Source of the DNA: Henriciella sp045287255
GTDB lineage: Bacteria > Pseudomonadota > Alphaproteobacteria > Caulobacterales > Hyphomonadaceae
Reading direction: 5' to 3'
NCBI RefSeq assembly: GCF_045287255.1
Contig: NZ_CP137142.1
Location: forward strand, 1,550,001-1,614,000
Length of the DNA: 64,000 bases
Shown here piece by piece: positions 8,274-17,464 of this stretch; positions within the stretch are counted from its first letter, which is position 1; the number at the start of each line of letters is the position of its first letter. The notes under the pieces were generated by a model, which was not told where the DNA came from, did no database searches, and saw nothing but the letters and a program-made list of their open reading frames with translations. A program made the position numbers and the translations under genes.

Positions 8274-9113
8274 TTAAGCGTTCAGAACGCGCGCATGGTG
8301 GGCGATATGATCGCCAATAAAGCTCGCCACAAAATAATAGGAATGATCATAGCCGGGCTGATAACGATGGGTCACGGCCTGCCCATGATTACGGCACATT
8401 TTCAGGAACAGAGCCGGGTCGAGCTGCTCATTCAGAAACTGATCCGCTTCCCCCTGATCAATCAGGATCGTGGTATCGCTTTGGCGTTTCTGAACGAGTT
8501 CGGTTGCATCATAGGCTTCCCAAACCGGGCTCGGTGCACCGAGATAGGCCTCAAAAGCTTTCTTGCCCCATGGCACCCGCGCCGGGGACACAATTGGCGA
8601 GAAGGCTGAGCAGGATTTATATGTGTCCATATTCTTCAAGTGTAGCGTGATCGCGCCATGCCCGCCCATCGAATGCCCGGTAATCCCCTGCCGCGCCATA
8701 TCCGCCGGAAAATGTTCGGCGATCAGTTTGGGTAACTCCTCAGTGATATAGACATCCATGCGAAAATGCTTCGCCCATGGCTCCTGCGTGGCAGTCAGGT
8801 AGAACCCAGCCCCCTGCCCCAGATCGTAAGCTTCATCATCGGCAACATCCTCGCCACGCGGGCTGGTATCAGGCGCGATGATCATCAGCCCATGCGCCGC
8901 AGCATGAGCCATAATCCCCGATTTCTCCATGACATTTGCCCACGTGCACGTCAGCCCGGACAGATACCAAAGTACAGGCACCGGCCCATCCTTGGCCTGC
9001 GGCGGCGTATAGACCGCAAACCGCATCGTGCAATTGGTCGTGTCGGCGGCATGATCATGAACGGTCAGCTGACCGCCATGGCAGGCCCAAGAAGAAACCG
9101 GGGTTAGGGTCAT
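8274..9113 (-). CDS. fghA: S-formylglutathione hydrolase
   Basis: 279-residue esterase-D-type alpha/beta hydrolase that splits S-formylglutathione into formate and glutathione, the second step of glutathione-dependent formaldehyde oxidation. The nucleophile serine is in GHSMGGHGA and the catalytic histidine in YDHSYYF; the early LSGLTCTWANVMEKSG segment with the family cysteine is also present. ATG at 9113 is chosen over an upstream in-frame start because the extra 60 residues would overlap the VOC gene and look untranslated. It follows that gene by 7 bases. Confidence 0.95.
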   Translation of the reverse strand: MTLTPVSSWACHGGQLTVHDHAADTTNCTMRFAVYTPPQAKDGPVPVLWYLSGLTCTWANVMEKSGIMAHAAAHGLMIIAPDTSPRGEDVADDEAYDLGQGAGFYLTATQEPWAKHFRMDVYITEELPKLIAEHFPADMARQGITGHSMGGHGAITLHLKNMDTYKSCSAFSPIVSPARVPWGKKAFEAYLGAPSPVWEAYDATELVQKRQSDTTILIDQGEADQFLNEQLDPALFLKMCRNHGQAVTHRYQPGYDHSYYFVASFIGDHIAHHARVLNA

Positions 9114-9120
9114 GAATGCT

Positions 9121-9498
9121 CTAGCCCCGACAAAGCGCGCAGAGCTTGTTGCCGTCCGGGTCGCGCAAGTAAGCGAGATAGAGCCTGCCATTCGGATTCT
9201 CGCGCCAGCCCGGTGGGTCTTCGATTGGCTTGCCGCCAGCCGCCGCGCCCGCTTTGTGCCAGGCATCGGCTTGTTCAGGATTGTCCATGGCAAAACCGAT
9301 TGTCATGCCATTGCCGTGAGTCGTTGGCTCGCCATCAATCGGGTTGGTGACGAGGAAGGCGGCACCCTTATGCAGGTAAACCAATCGACCTTTCGGGTCC
9401 GTAATCCCTGGATTGGCGCCGACAGCGGTAAAGACTGCGTCGTAAAAGGTCTTGGCTTTATCAAGGTCATCCGACCCGACCATCATGTGACTGAACAT
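9121..9498 (-). CDS. VOC (glyoxalase/bleomycin-resistance fold) protein
   Basis: 125-residue vicinal-oxygen-chelate protein with the usual opening MFSHMMVGSDDLDKAKTFYDAVF and closing YLAYLRDPDGNKLCALC, which hold the paired beta-alpha-beta-beta-beta units. Substrate cannot be assigned. The ATG at 9498 has TTGGAGGAA before it. It sits between frmA and fghA, so a role in glutathione adduct chemistry is plausible by context only; similar small VOC proteins occur between these genes in other proteobacteria. Confidence 0.88.
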   Translation of the reverse strand: MFSHMMVGSDDLDKAKTFYDAVFTAVGANPGITDPKGRLVYLHKGAAFLVTNPIDGEPTTHGNGMTIGFAMDNPEQADAWHKAGAAAGGKPIEDPPGWRENPNGRLYLAYLRDPDGNKLCALCRG

Positions 9499-9523
9499 AT
9501 TCAATTCCTCCAAATCTGATTTT

Positions 9524-10630
9524 TTAGAACACCACCACAGACCGAATGCTTTCGCCTGCATGCATCAGGTCAAAGGCTTTATTGATGTCTTCGAGTGGCA
9601 TCGTGTGCGTGATCATCGGATCAATCTCGATCTTGCCGTTGACGTACCAGTCAACAATTTTCGGAACATCGGTGCGCCCTTTCGCGCCGCCAAAGGCTGT
9701 GCCTTTCCAAACCCGCCCGGTGACCAGCTGGAAGGGCCGCGTGGAAATTTCTTTGCCCGCCTCAGCTACACCAATGATGATGCTCTCGCCCCAACCGCGA
9801 TGACAACATTCGAGCGCATCACGCATGACATCTGTATTGCCGGTACAGTCAAAGCTGTAATCGGCGCCACCATCGGTCAGTTCAACCAAATGCGCGACGA
9901 TGTCATCAACCTCTTTCGGATTGACGAAATGGGTCATGCCGAACTTGCGGCCCCACTCTTCCTTGCTGTTATTGATGTCGACCCCGACAATCATATCTGC
10001 GCCCGCCATACGCGCGCCCTGGATGACATTGAGGCCAATCCCGCCAAGGCCAAAGACGACGACATTATCGCCCGGCTTGACCTTCGCCGTGTTGGTCACC
10101 GCGCCCACACCTGTGGTGACACCGCAACCAATATAGCAGGCTTTGTCGAACGGCGCATCGGTCCGGATTTTCGCCACTGCAATCTCAGGCAAAACTGTGA
10201 AGTTCGAAAAGGTCGAGCAGCCCATATAATGATAAATGGTCTGGCCCTTATAGCTGAACCGACTAGTGCCATCTGGCATCAGGCCCTTGCCCTGCGTTGC
10301 GCGGATCGCAGTACAAAGATTGGTCTTACCCGACAGGCAGCTTTTACACTGGCGGCATTCCGGTGTGTAGAGCGGGATGACATGATCACCTGGTTTCACA
10401 CTGGTAACGCCCGCGCCCACCTCGCGAACAATTCCGGCGCCTTCATGGCCCAGAATGCTTGGAAATATTCCCTCGCTGTCAAACCCGTCAAGCGTGTAGG
10501 CATCAGTGTGGCAAATCCCGGTCGCCATGATCTCGACAAGAACTTCTCCCTCTTTCGGCCCTTCCAAATCCAGCTCAACAATTTCAAGCGGTTTCTTGGC
10601 TTCAAAAGCAACAGCAGCACGCGTTTTCAT
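9524..10630 (-). CDS. frmA: S-(hydroxymethyl)glutathione dehydrogenase (class III ADH)
   Basis: 368-residue zinc alcohol dehydrogenase that oxidises the formaldehyde-glutathione adduct with NAD. Catalytic zinc ligands are in GICHTDAYTL, the GHEGAG motif and the later YIGCGVTTG; the structural zinc cluster is CRQCKSCLSGKTNLC; the Rossmann motif is GLGGIGLNVIQG. Length matches the family. ATG at 10630 with GAGGACC upstream. It is the first gene of the three-gene formaldehyde operon (frmA-VOC-fghA). No FrmR/GfnR-type regulator is visible nearby. Confidence 0.96.
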   Translation of the reverse strand: MKTRAAVAFEAKKPLEIVELDLEGPKEGEVLVEIMATGICHTDAYTLDGFDSEGIFPSILGHEGAGIVREVGAGVTSVKPGDHVIPLYTPECRQCKSCLSGKTNLCTAIRATQGKGLMPDGTSRFSYKGQTIYHYMGCSTFSNFTVLPEIAVAKIRTDAPFDKACYIGCGVTTGVGAVTNTAKVKPGDNVVVFGLGGIGLNVIQGARMAGADMIVGVDINNSKEEWGRKFGMTHFVNPKEVDDIVAHLVELTDGGADYSFDCTGNTDVMRDALECCHRGWGESIIIGVAEAGKEISTRPFQLVTGRVWKGTAFGGAKGRTDVPKIVDWYVNGKIEIDPMITHTMPLEDINKAFDLMHAGESIRSVVVF

Positions 10631-10798
10631 GGCAGGTCCTCATACTTAGGCAACACACCATAAGTCAGCAAAAACGTTGGACAAGCCAGAATCTAGACCA
10701 AGACAAGCTTCTGCATCGCACTACGCCCAGCGCCTTGTCACACTAGGTTTAAACTGTAAGGTCCGCCGCATTCTAATGCTATTGAGTAATTGCGCGTA

Positions 10799-11557
10799 AT
10801 GGTTTCTAGCCTGTACCAAAAAGCCCGATCCATTCTCGCTAACTGGCTTCGAAAGCTTGGTGAAACAACTGAAAAGACTTTTGTCGATGAAGGCTCCAAT
10901 AACCACATCGATATTGGCGATAACATCGAACTAAGCGGTTCGATCATTGGCGATAATAATACTATCATCATTCATGATTCAGAATTGCTATCTTGTATAA
11001 GAATCACTCTGAAGGGCAGTGGAAACAAGATTCAAATCGGTAAGAAAAGCCGCTGCAAGGATCTGGATATCCGTATTGGAAGCTATCTCCCTGCGTTTGA
11101 AACAACGCTTGAAATCGGTGATGAGTTTAGCGCGGAAGGGAGCTGTAAGCTCCTGCTCTACAATTCAGGTAGTGTCCTGAAAATTGGTCAGGACTGTATG
11201 TTCTCTAATAACATTATTGTCCGCTGTGGAGAGACGCCGCATCTGATTTTCGACTCTGAAACCGGTGAATATCTAGACGTTTCAGAAGGTGTCTTCATTG
11301 GTGATCATGTCTGGGTGGGCGAACAGTCCTACATCACCAAAAGGTGCAGTTTGCCGGATAATTCCATCCTTGCGGCAGGCAGTGTTGCAACGCGACGTTT
11401 CGATGAACCGAATATCGTAATTGGCGGTAACCCTGCGCAAGTCGTACGCAAGAACGTTAAATGGGTGCGCAACCGGGCTTCTTTGGTGCCGGACTCACCC
11501 GAAAAAAAGTCCTATGAAAAGGTCATTGCCCAATACAAAACTAAAAGTCGCGACTAG
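10799..11557 (+). CDS. AT-rich hexapeptide-repeat acyltransferase
   Basis: 252 residues. Left-handed beta-helix repeats are visible through most of the chain (IDIGDNIELSGSIIGDNNTIII, LEIGDEFSAEG, LKIGQDCMFSNN) and end in the classic acetyltransferase cap VFIGDHVWVGEQ...ILAAGSVATRRF...NPAQVV. The proteins of this type mostly O- or N-acylate sugars of surface polysaccharides. Start: ATG at 10799, or TTG at 10790. The gene is markedly AT-richer than both neighbours and stands alone, convergent with the next gene (4-base overlap), which suggests horizontal acquisition. Confidence 0.85.
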   Translation: MVSSLYQKARSILANWLRKLGETTEKTFVDEGSNNHIDIGDNIELSGSIIGDNNTIIIHDSELLSCIRITLKGSGNKIQIGKKSRCKDLDIRIGSYLPAFETTLEIGDEFSAEGSCKLLLYNSGSVLKIGQDCMFSNNIIVRCGETPHLIFDSETGEYLDVSEGVFIGDHVWVGEQSYITKRCSLPDNSILAAGSVATRRFDEPNIVIGGNPAQVVRKNVKWVRNRASLVPDSPEKKSYEKVIAQYKTKSRD

Positions 11558-12687
11558 ATAGATACGACACGCTTGGCCGCCTGTAACCAGACATCTGCAA
11601 CGCGGTCAAAGTCTTCAGGCTTGGTATCCCATCCAAAGCTGATGCGGATCGCACTATCGGCAAGCGCATCTTCCACACCCATGGCGGCAAGGACGAGGGA
11701 GCGTTTCACCTTACCGCTCGAACACGCCGAGCCAGACGAGACCGCCACGCCGCCAAGATCCATCGCCATCACTTGCGTTTCAGCGCGGAAACCAGCGATC
11801 GCAAAGTTTGATGTCTGCGCAAGGCGTTCGGCACCCTTGCCGAACACAGTCACGCCACCTTCAGAGATCAGTCGCGCCTCCATAGCATCGCGGGCAGTCG
11901 CCAGACCCTGCAGTTTGCCCATATCGCGCACGCCTGCTTCCGCCGCTGCACCAAACCCGGTTATCCCAATCAGGTTCTCAGTGCCCGAGCGCAGCGAACG
12001 CTCCTGACCACCACCAAACAGGACCGGCTTGAGCGGTGCACCCGAGCGCACCCACAGCGCGCCCGCCCCTTGTGGTCCGCCAACCTTATGTGCGGACAGC
12101 GCAAGATAATCGACGCCCAGCAGGCCAACATTGACCATCAGTTTGCCAAGCCCTTGCACGGCGTCGCAATGGGTCAGGCCGCCAGCTTCGCGCACCATAG
12201 TTGCTGCTTCCGCAACAGGCTGGACAACCCCGGTCTCATTATTCGCCATCATGCTTGCCAGAACAGGCATGCCATCGCGCGCCATGTCCCATTTAGCGAG
12301 GCGATCACGCAGCCAGTCCAGATCAAGCACGCCCGCGGGCGTCACATAAGCGGTTTCCACCGCCACACCGGCATAGCCCGCATTCTTGATCACCGCCTCA
12401 TGCTCAATCGCGGAAACCAGCAACGTACATTTCTTGTCGAGCTGCGCCACAACGCCATGAAGGGCCAGCGCATTCGCTTCGGTGCCCCCACTGGTGAAGA
12501 CAATATCCTGCGCCCGTGCGCCGATGGCCACAGCCACCTGACTGCGCGCAGTTTCGAGCAATTTGCGCGCGGCCCGGCCCGGCCCATGCACCGAAGACGG
12601 GTTGGCACCAGCGTCCATCGCGACCAGCATGGCTTCACGGGCTTCAGGCCGCAAAGGCGCCGTTGCATTGTAATCTGCGTAAATCAT
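11554..12687 (-). CDS. Cysteine desulfurase, NifS/IscS type (group I)
   Basis: 377-residue PLP enzyme. The lysine is in LSAHKVGGPQGAGAL and the catalytic cysteine lies in the longer mobile loop SSGSACSSGKVKRS that marks group I desulfurases, different from the SufS at 2136. Start ATG 12687 opens MIYADYNATAPLRP, the usual family beginning. In many alphaproteobacteria a gene like this lies just upstream of sufB; here about 3.4 kb of formaldehyde and acyltransferase genes separate them. It may supply sulfur to SUF or to tRNA thiolation. Confidence 0.93.
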   Translation of the reverse strand: MIYADYNATAPLRPEAREAMLVAMDAGANPSSVHGPGRAARKLLETARSQVAVAIGARAQDIVFTSGGTEANALALHGVVAQLDKKCTLLVSAIEHEAVIKNAGYAGVAVETAYVTPAGVLDLDWLRDRLAKWDMARDGMPVLASMMANNETGVVQPVAEAATMVREAGGLTHCDAVQGLGKLMVNVGLLGVDYLALSAHKVGGPQGAGALWVRSGAPLKPVLFGGGQERSLRSGTENLIGITGFGAAAEAGVRDMGKLQGLATARDAMEARLISEGGVTVFGKGAERLAQTSNFAIAGFRAETQVMAMDLGGVAVSSGSACSSGKVKRSLVLAAMGVEDALADSAIRISFGWDTKPEDFDRVADVWLQAAKRVVSI

Positions 12688-12801
12688 GAGCGCGATATAA
12701 CACCACGCCAATTTATATGCAGAAAAATTTGCATTCGCGCCCCTGTATTTGCTACAGCGCCCGCTCACCCTTTTTCTTCCCGTAGAAGCGAGACCATAAT
12801 C

Positions 12802-13557
12802 ATGGCCGAAATGCTCATCTCAGGCCCGGAAGGGCGGATCGAAGCGCGATACACGCCGCCGCCTCATGAAGGGGCCTCCGTAGCGCTGATCCTGCACCCA
12901 CACCCCCGCGCAGGCGGAACCATGCAGGACCCAATCACTATCCGCCTCTACCAGATGTTTGAGCGCAAGGGCTTTGGCGTACTGCGGTTTAACACACGCG
13001 GTGTAGGCCGCTCACAAGGCGTCTATGATCAGGGCATTGGCGAGCTTGAAGATGCCGCCTGGATTCTCGACTATCTTGAGAACATGGTAGAAAGCCCACG
13101 CTATGTCTGGTGCGCTGGATACAGTTTTGGCGCGTGGATTACGCTGCAATTGCTGATGCGCCGTCCGGAGATTGATGGTTTCCTGGCCATTGCGCCACCC
13201 GCCAACCACTATGATTTCAGCTTCCTTGCGCCTTGCCCGGCCTCTGGCCTGATCATTTCCGGCGAAGAGGATGCCATCTCAAAGCCTTCAGATGTCGAAC
13301 GGGCTCTGACCAAGGTCCGCATCCAGAAGGGCGAGGTGATCGATCGCGAAAGCATTGAAGGGGCCAACCACTTCTTCACTGGCAAACATGACGAGCTGAT
13401 CGACATTTGCGAAGCCTATGTTGATCGCCGCCTGGTTGAGGATGAGGAAAAACTGCGCCGTGAAGCTGAAGCGGCCGCAGCAAAGGCTGGCTCTCGCAAG
13501 CCACCTCTGCCGCGCGCCCTGCCTCTAAAACCAGAAGACAATGATCCAGTAGAGTAA
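12802..13557 (+). CDS. Alpha/beta hydrolase of the COG2945 type
   Basis: 251 residues with the alpha/beta fold landmarks: oxyanion segment LILHPHPRAGGTM, RFNTRGVGRSQG, nucleophile GYSFGAW, acidic residue in ISGEEDAIS and histidine in GANHFFTGKH. The C-terminal 35 residues are a charged, proline-ended tail (EEKLRREAEAAAAKAG then PLPRALPLKP). Substrate unknown. In alphaproteobacteria a relative often accompanies the suf cysteine desulfurase; here it is divergent from that gene with a 114-base intergenic gap that must hold both promoters. An in-frame upstream extension to 12070 is antisense to the desulfurase and is rejected. Confidence 0.88.
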   Translation: MAEMLISGPEGRIEARYTPPPHEGASVALILHPHPRAGGTMQDPITIRLYQMFERKGFGVLRFNTRGVGRSQGVYDQGIGELEDAAWILDYLENMVESPRYVWCAGYSFGAWITLQLLMRRPEIDGFLAIAPPANHYDFSFLAPCPASGLIISGEEDAISKPSDVERALTKVRIQKGEVIDRESIEGANHFFTGKHDELIDICEAYVDRRLVEDEEKLRREAEAAAAKAGSRKPPLPRALPLKPEDNDPVE

Positions 13558-13602
13558 GCCCCCTGATTGTCGCCTGAAGGGAAGCGGCTTAAAGCGTTAG
13601 AT

Positions 13603-15672
13603 ATGCGCGACGAACGCCTCTTCCCTTTGTTTCAGCCGCTTGATGCCCTACCCGGTATCGGTCCGAAGCTGAAAGCGCCGCTCGAACATCTCGTTGGCGG
13701 TGAGACCATTTGGGATCTACTCCTGCATATGCCCGATCGCTGGCTTGATCGGCGGCCGCGCGATACGTTTGACGATATGGTGGCTGATGAAGTCGCGACG
13801 GTTCGCGGCGAGGTTCAGGCTGTCATCGCCCCGTATAATGATCGCGCCCCAACCCGTGTACGCCTGTTTGATGGCACCGCTTTCCTGACCATCACCTATT
13901 TCCGCGCCGATGGCCGCTGGCTGCAAGGGCAATTCCCAATTGGCAAGGAGCGCATCGTCTCTGGCCGGGTTGCTGAATATCAGGGCGAAATGCAGATGAC
14001 CCACCCGGATTATGTCATCGATCCGGAACGCGGCCCGATGCCGCCCCCGGTTGAGCCAATCTATCCCCTGACCGCTGGACTAACAAACAAACGCGTCCAC
14101 AGCGCGGCAAAAGCCGCTGTTGAGCTGGTCCCTGATGAGCTGCCTGAATGGATCGACCCGGCTCTGGTCGAGCGTGAAAAATGGCCTGCGTTCAAAACAG
14201 CTCTGACAAGGGTTCATGCCCCAAGCGAATGGGATGAGGAAGCGATTGCCGCGGCCCGAACACGGCTTGCTTATGACGAGGCGCTCGCTCGTGAGCTGAC
14301 TTTTGGCCGCGCCCGCGCCGCGCGACGCAATACGCCTTCGGTCTCGGTCAGCCCGCAGCCCGACACGCTCAACGCCTTAGTCAAAACCCTACCCTATCGC
14401 CCAACGACTGCGCAGGTGCGCGCAACAAAGGAAATCATGGCCGATCTTGCCCGTGAATATCCCATGCGCCGGATGCTGCAGGGTGATGTTGGCGCGGGTA
14501 AAACGCTGGTCGGGGCCTTCGCTGCCGTGCAGGCGGCTGCTGGCGGTTTCCAGACAGCCTTCATGGCTCCAACAGAAGTTCTGGCCCGCCAGCAATATGA
14601 AACGCTCAATACACTGCTCTCGCCGCTCGGCTATTCTGTCGCCGTCCTGACCGGGCGAGATAAGGGCAAGGCCCGCGAAGCCACTTTGATGGGGCTTGCC
14701 GATGGCAGCATCCAGATCGTGGCGGGCACCCATGCCCTGTTCCAGTCCGGGGTCAGCTTCCGCAATCTCGCACTGACCATAGTGGATGAGCAGCATCGCT
14801 TCGGGGTCGCGGACCGCACCAAGCTGATGAATAAAGGCAAAGCCCCCCATACGCTGGTCATGTCAGCGACACCCATACCGCGTACCCTTGCCCAGACCGT
14901 GCATGGCGATCTGGATGTCTCTATCCTTGATGAGAAACCTGCCGGGCGTCAGCCAGTGGAGACCCGCGCCATCGCCGATACGCGTATTGAAGATGTCGTT
15001 GATGCTGTCGGACGCGCCATGCAGCGCGGAGAACGCGCCTTCTGGGTCTGTCCGCGTGTAGACACAGATGAAGACGATAACAGCTCAGCGGTCTCTCGCG
15101 CCGCCATGTTGCGAGACGTCTTGCGTGTCCCTGTTGGCCTCGTCCATGGCCGCCTGAAGGGCGAAGAGAAAGATGCCGCGCTCGAAGCCTTCCGCACGGG
15201 CGAGACCAAGCTTCTGGTCGCCACAACGGTTATCGAAGTCGGCGTTGATGTGCCCGAAGCGACCATCATGGTGATCGAGCGCGCTGAGGGCTTTGGTCTT
15301 GCCCAGCTCCACCAGCTACGGGGCCGGGTTGGGCGCGGCGATAAAGCCAGTTTCTGCCTCCTGCTCTACCGTGCGCCGCTGACCGAAACCGCACGCGAGC
15401 GCCTCGATACGCTAAGGCGCACAGAGGATGGGTTCGAAATTGCCGAAGCTGATTTCAAACTGCGTGGCCCCGGCGATATGCTCGGTAAGGCCCAGTCAGG
15501 CCTGATCGCGCATCGCCTGATCACCCTGCCAGAGCATGCCGACCTGATCGAGACGGCCCACAAGGACGCCCTGCACGCGATTGATATGGCTGAGACAATG
15601 AACCCGGAACGGGCAGAAGCCTTGGGCCTACTCAGCCAGCTACTCAGCCCCGACCTCGCCTTTAGCGACTGA
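13603..15672 (+). CDS. recG: ATP-dependent DNA helicase RecG
   Basis: 689 residues, the usual RecG size. The N-terminal wedge/OB region (LDALPGIGPKLK, then VRGEVQAVIAPYN) is followed by superfamily 2 helicase motifs: Walker A GDVGAGKTLVG, DEQHRFG, SATPIPRTLAQ, and motif V/VI VATTVIEVGVDVPEA and QLRGRVGRG. It remodels stalled replication forks and recombination intermediates. ATG at 13603 is preferred to an in-frame TTG at 13567. Its last 33 bases overlap the convergent DUF502 gene. Confidence 0.97.
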   Translation: MRDERLFPLFQPLDALPGIGPKLKAPLEHLVGGETIWDLLLHMPDRWLDRRPRDTFDDMVADEVATVRGEVQAVIAPYNDRAPTRVRLFDGTAFLTITYFRADGRWLQGQFPIGKERIVSGRVAEYQGEMQMTHPDYVIDPERGPMPPPVEPIYPLTAGLTNKRVHSAAKAAVELVPDELPEWIDPALVEREKWPAFKTALTRVHAPSEWDEEAIAAARTRLAYDEALARELTFGRARAARRNTPSVSVSPQPDTLNALVKTLPYRPTTAQVRATKEIMADLAREYPMRRMLQGDVGAGKTLVGAFAAVQAAAGGFQTAFMAPTEVLARQQYETLNTLLSPLGYSVAVLTGRDKGKAREATLMGLADGSIQIVAGTHALFQSGVSFRNLALTIVDEQHRFGVADRTKLMNKGKAPHTLVMSATPIPRTLAQTVHGDLDVSILDEKPAGRQPVETRAIADTRIEDVVDAVGRAMQRGERAFWVCPRVDTDEDDNSSAVSRAAMLRDVLRVPVGLVHGRLKGEEKDAALEAFRTGETKLLVATTVIEVGVDVPEATIMVIERAEGFGLAQLHQLRGRVGRGDKASFCLLLYRAPLTETARERLDTLRRTEDGFEIAEADFKLRGPGDMLGKAQSGLIAHRLITLPEHADLIETAHKDALHAIDMAETMNPERAEALGLLSQLLSPDLAFSD

Positions 15673-16389
15673 TTTTGCCACAGGCTCAGGAACAGTATCC
15701 GGGCTAGGAATGCCATTTGGATAGTCTGGAACAACAAGCCCGGCCGTCAGGATCATCTTGGCGCCATCTTCGACACTCATGTCCATGTCGATCACTTCAG
15801 ACGGGTGCACATAAATCAGAAAGCCAGAAGTCGGGTTTGGTGTTGTCGGAATAAACACACCAATCATTTCTGTGCTGAGCTTCACGCCAATTTCTCCCTT
15901 GGCATGGGAGGACACAAAACCAAGGCACCATGATCCACGCTTGGGATATTCAACCATAACACAGCGATCAAAGCTCGCCTGCTGATTGTTCGCCAAAACT
16001 TCGGTCAGCTGTTTCAGCGCCGCATAAACATTCCGGACAAGCGGAATACGCGAGAGGATCCGATCCGTTGCTGCCAGCAGAGAACGCCCAACAAGGTTTG
16101 CGGTCACCGCGCCCAGAACGGTCAGCGCAATCACCAGCACCAGAACCCCGAAACCCGGGATGGCATAATTGGTATAGGTTTCCGGCTTGAGCAGTGGCGG
16201 CAGAAGCGGTTTGACCCGGTTATCAATGAATGTGATCAGGAATTGCAGGATGAAATATGTCGCGGCCAAAGGCGCCGCGATCACCATGCCAGCAAAGAAA
16301 CGGCCCCGCAGCCAGGCAAACAAGCCCACCTTGCGTGGTGGCTCGGCCATACCGGGAATCATTTCATCGGGACGTTTGCCCTTGGACAT
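15640..16389 (-). CDS. DUF502 membrane protein
   Basis: 249-residue DUF502 protein with two membrane helices (about residues 31-56 and 76-101) and a soluble C-terminal domain containing the family stretch LSRIPLVRNVYAALKQL and FIPTTPNPTSGFLIYV. Function is unknown in bacteria; plant relatives (COV) affect trafficking. The tail is rich in Pro, Val and Lys. It is convergent with recG, overlapping by 33 bases, a gene pair that is commonly seen together in alphaproteobacteria. Confidence 0.93.
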   Translation of the reverse strand: MSKGKRPDEMIPGMAEPPRKVGLFAWLRGRFFAGMVIAAPLAATYFILQFLITFIDNRVKPLLPPLLKPETYTNYAIPGFGVLVLVIALTVLGAVTANLVGRSLLAATDRILSRIPLVRNVYAALKQLTEVLANNQQASFDRCVMVEYPKRGSWCLGFVSSHAKGEIGVKLSTEMIGVFIPTTPNPTSGFLIYVHPSEVIDMDMSVEDGAKMILTAGLVVPDYPNGIPSPDTVPEPVAKSVAKGEVGAE

Positions 16390-16468
16390 TGCCTGTATCT
16401 CCTGAAAACGCGGCCTACCCCGCCGTTATACCTTGGCGAGGCTATGGTTTCGGTTAATTGTGGCAAAG

Positions 16469-17464
16469 ATGGGAACAATATCTGACTTTGAAAGCGCCTT
16501 AAGGCCTCTATTCACAGGGATTTTTGGCCCGAGTACTGTTTTAGAGCAGCACAAGCGCCTTTCCGGCGGCGCCAGTCAGGAAACATGGGCGCTTAGCGGC
16601 TCAGGCTATGAAGCGATTCTGCGCCGCGCCCCCGGCGGGACCAGTGCAGCGCGCTCCTCGGCAGCCATCGGCTTGCCAGCGGAAGCGGTCTTAATCGCCG
16701 CAGCTGAAGCAACAGGTGTTCCGGTTCCGAAAGTCCTGCATGTTCTGCAAAACAAAGACAATCTGGGCGACGGCTTTGTGATGAGCCGGGTTCATGGTGA
16801 GACGATCGCGCGTCCGATCCTGCGCGATGAGACCTTCGCGACGGCGCGCGCAGCCCTACCAGCCCAATGCGGGGAAGCGCTTGCCGCGATTCACGCCATC
16901 CCGACGGAAGACTTGCCAGACGTTATCACAGTTAGCGGCGGGCTGGATCAGATCGCGCAGTATGAAGAGATTTACCGCAGTTTTGATGTCCCCCGCCCGG
17001 TTTTAGAACTGGCGCTGCAATGGCTCAAAGCAAACGCGCCGAAACCTTTGAAACCCGTTCTGGTGCATGGGGATTTCCGGCTGGGCAATCTCATGGTGGA
17101 TGAGAATGGCCTTGTTGCTGTTCTGGACTGGGAACTCGCCCACCTTGGCGATCCGCGTGAAGATATTGCCTGGATTTGCGTTAATTCATGGCGCTTTGGC
17201 CAAAGCCAGAACCGCGTTGGCGGCTTCGGTCAGCTTGAAAACCTGCTTGCAGCTTACAATCAGGCGAGCGGCCAGGCTTTCACAATCAAGGATATTGATT
17301 GGTGGGAAATGCTCGGCACTCTGAAATGGGGTGTCATGTGCATGATCATGTATGAAGCCTTTCGTTCTGGCGCCGATCCCAGCGTCGAACGCGCCGCGAT
17401 TGGCCGCCGCGTTTCAGAAACCGAAATTGACCTGATCAATCTGTTGGAGGCGGCCCATGCATGA
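16469..17464 (+). CDS. APH/ACAD10-like phosphotransferase family protein
   Basis: 331-residue kinase-fold protein of the aminoglycoside phosphotransferase superfamily. The nucleotide loop RLSGGASQETWAL, the Brenner-like catalytic motif VHGDFRLGNLMVD and metal-binding VLDWELAHLGDPREDIAW are clear. Members of this subgroup are usually tied to acyl-CoA dehydrogenase/fatty acid pathways rather than antibiotic resistance. ATG at 16469 follows the divergent DUF502 promoter gap. It overlaps the DUF6285 gene by 8 bases, and the two are regularly found together. Confidence 0.9.
   Translation: MGTISDFESALRPLFTGIFGPSTVLEQHKRLSGGASQETWALSGSGYEAILRRAPGGTSAARSSAAIGLPAEAVLIAAAEATGVPVPKVLHVLQNKDNLGDGFVMSRVHGETIARPILRDETFATARAALPAQCGEALAAIHAIPTEDLPDVITVSGGLDQIAQYEEIYRSFDVPRPVLELALQWLKANAPKPLKPVLVHGDFRLGNLMVDENGLVAVLDWELAHLGDPREDIAWICVNSWRFGQSQNRVGGFGQLENLLAAYNQASGQAFTIKDIDWWEMLGTLKWGVMCMIMYEAFRSGADPSVERAAIGRRVSETEIDLINLLEAAHA

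Noticed and set aside
9560..10663. 367-codon frame antisense to frmA
   Set aside because: Mirror of a conserved gene, no recognisable domain.
12070..12801. N-terminal extension of the alpha/beta hydrolase
   Set aside because: Antisense to the cysteine desulfurase; the conserved domain starts after 12802.
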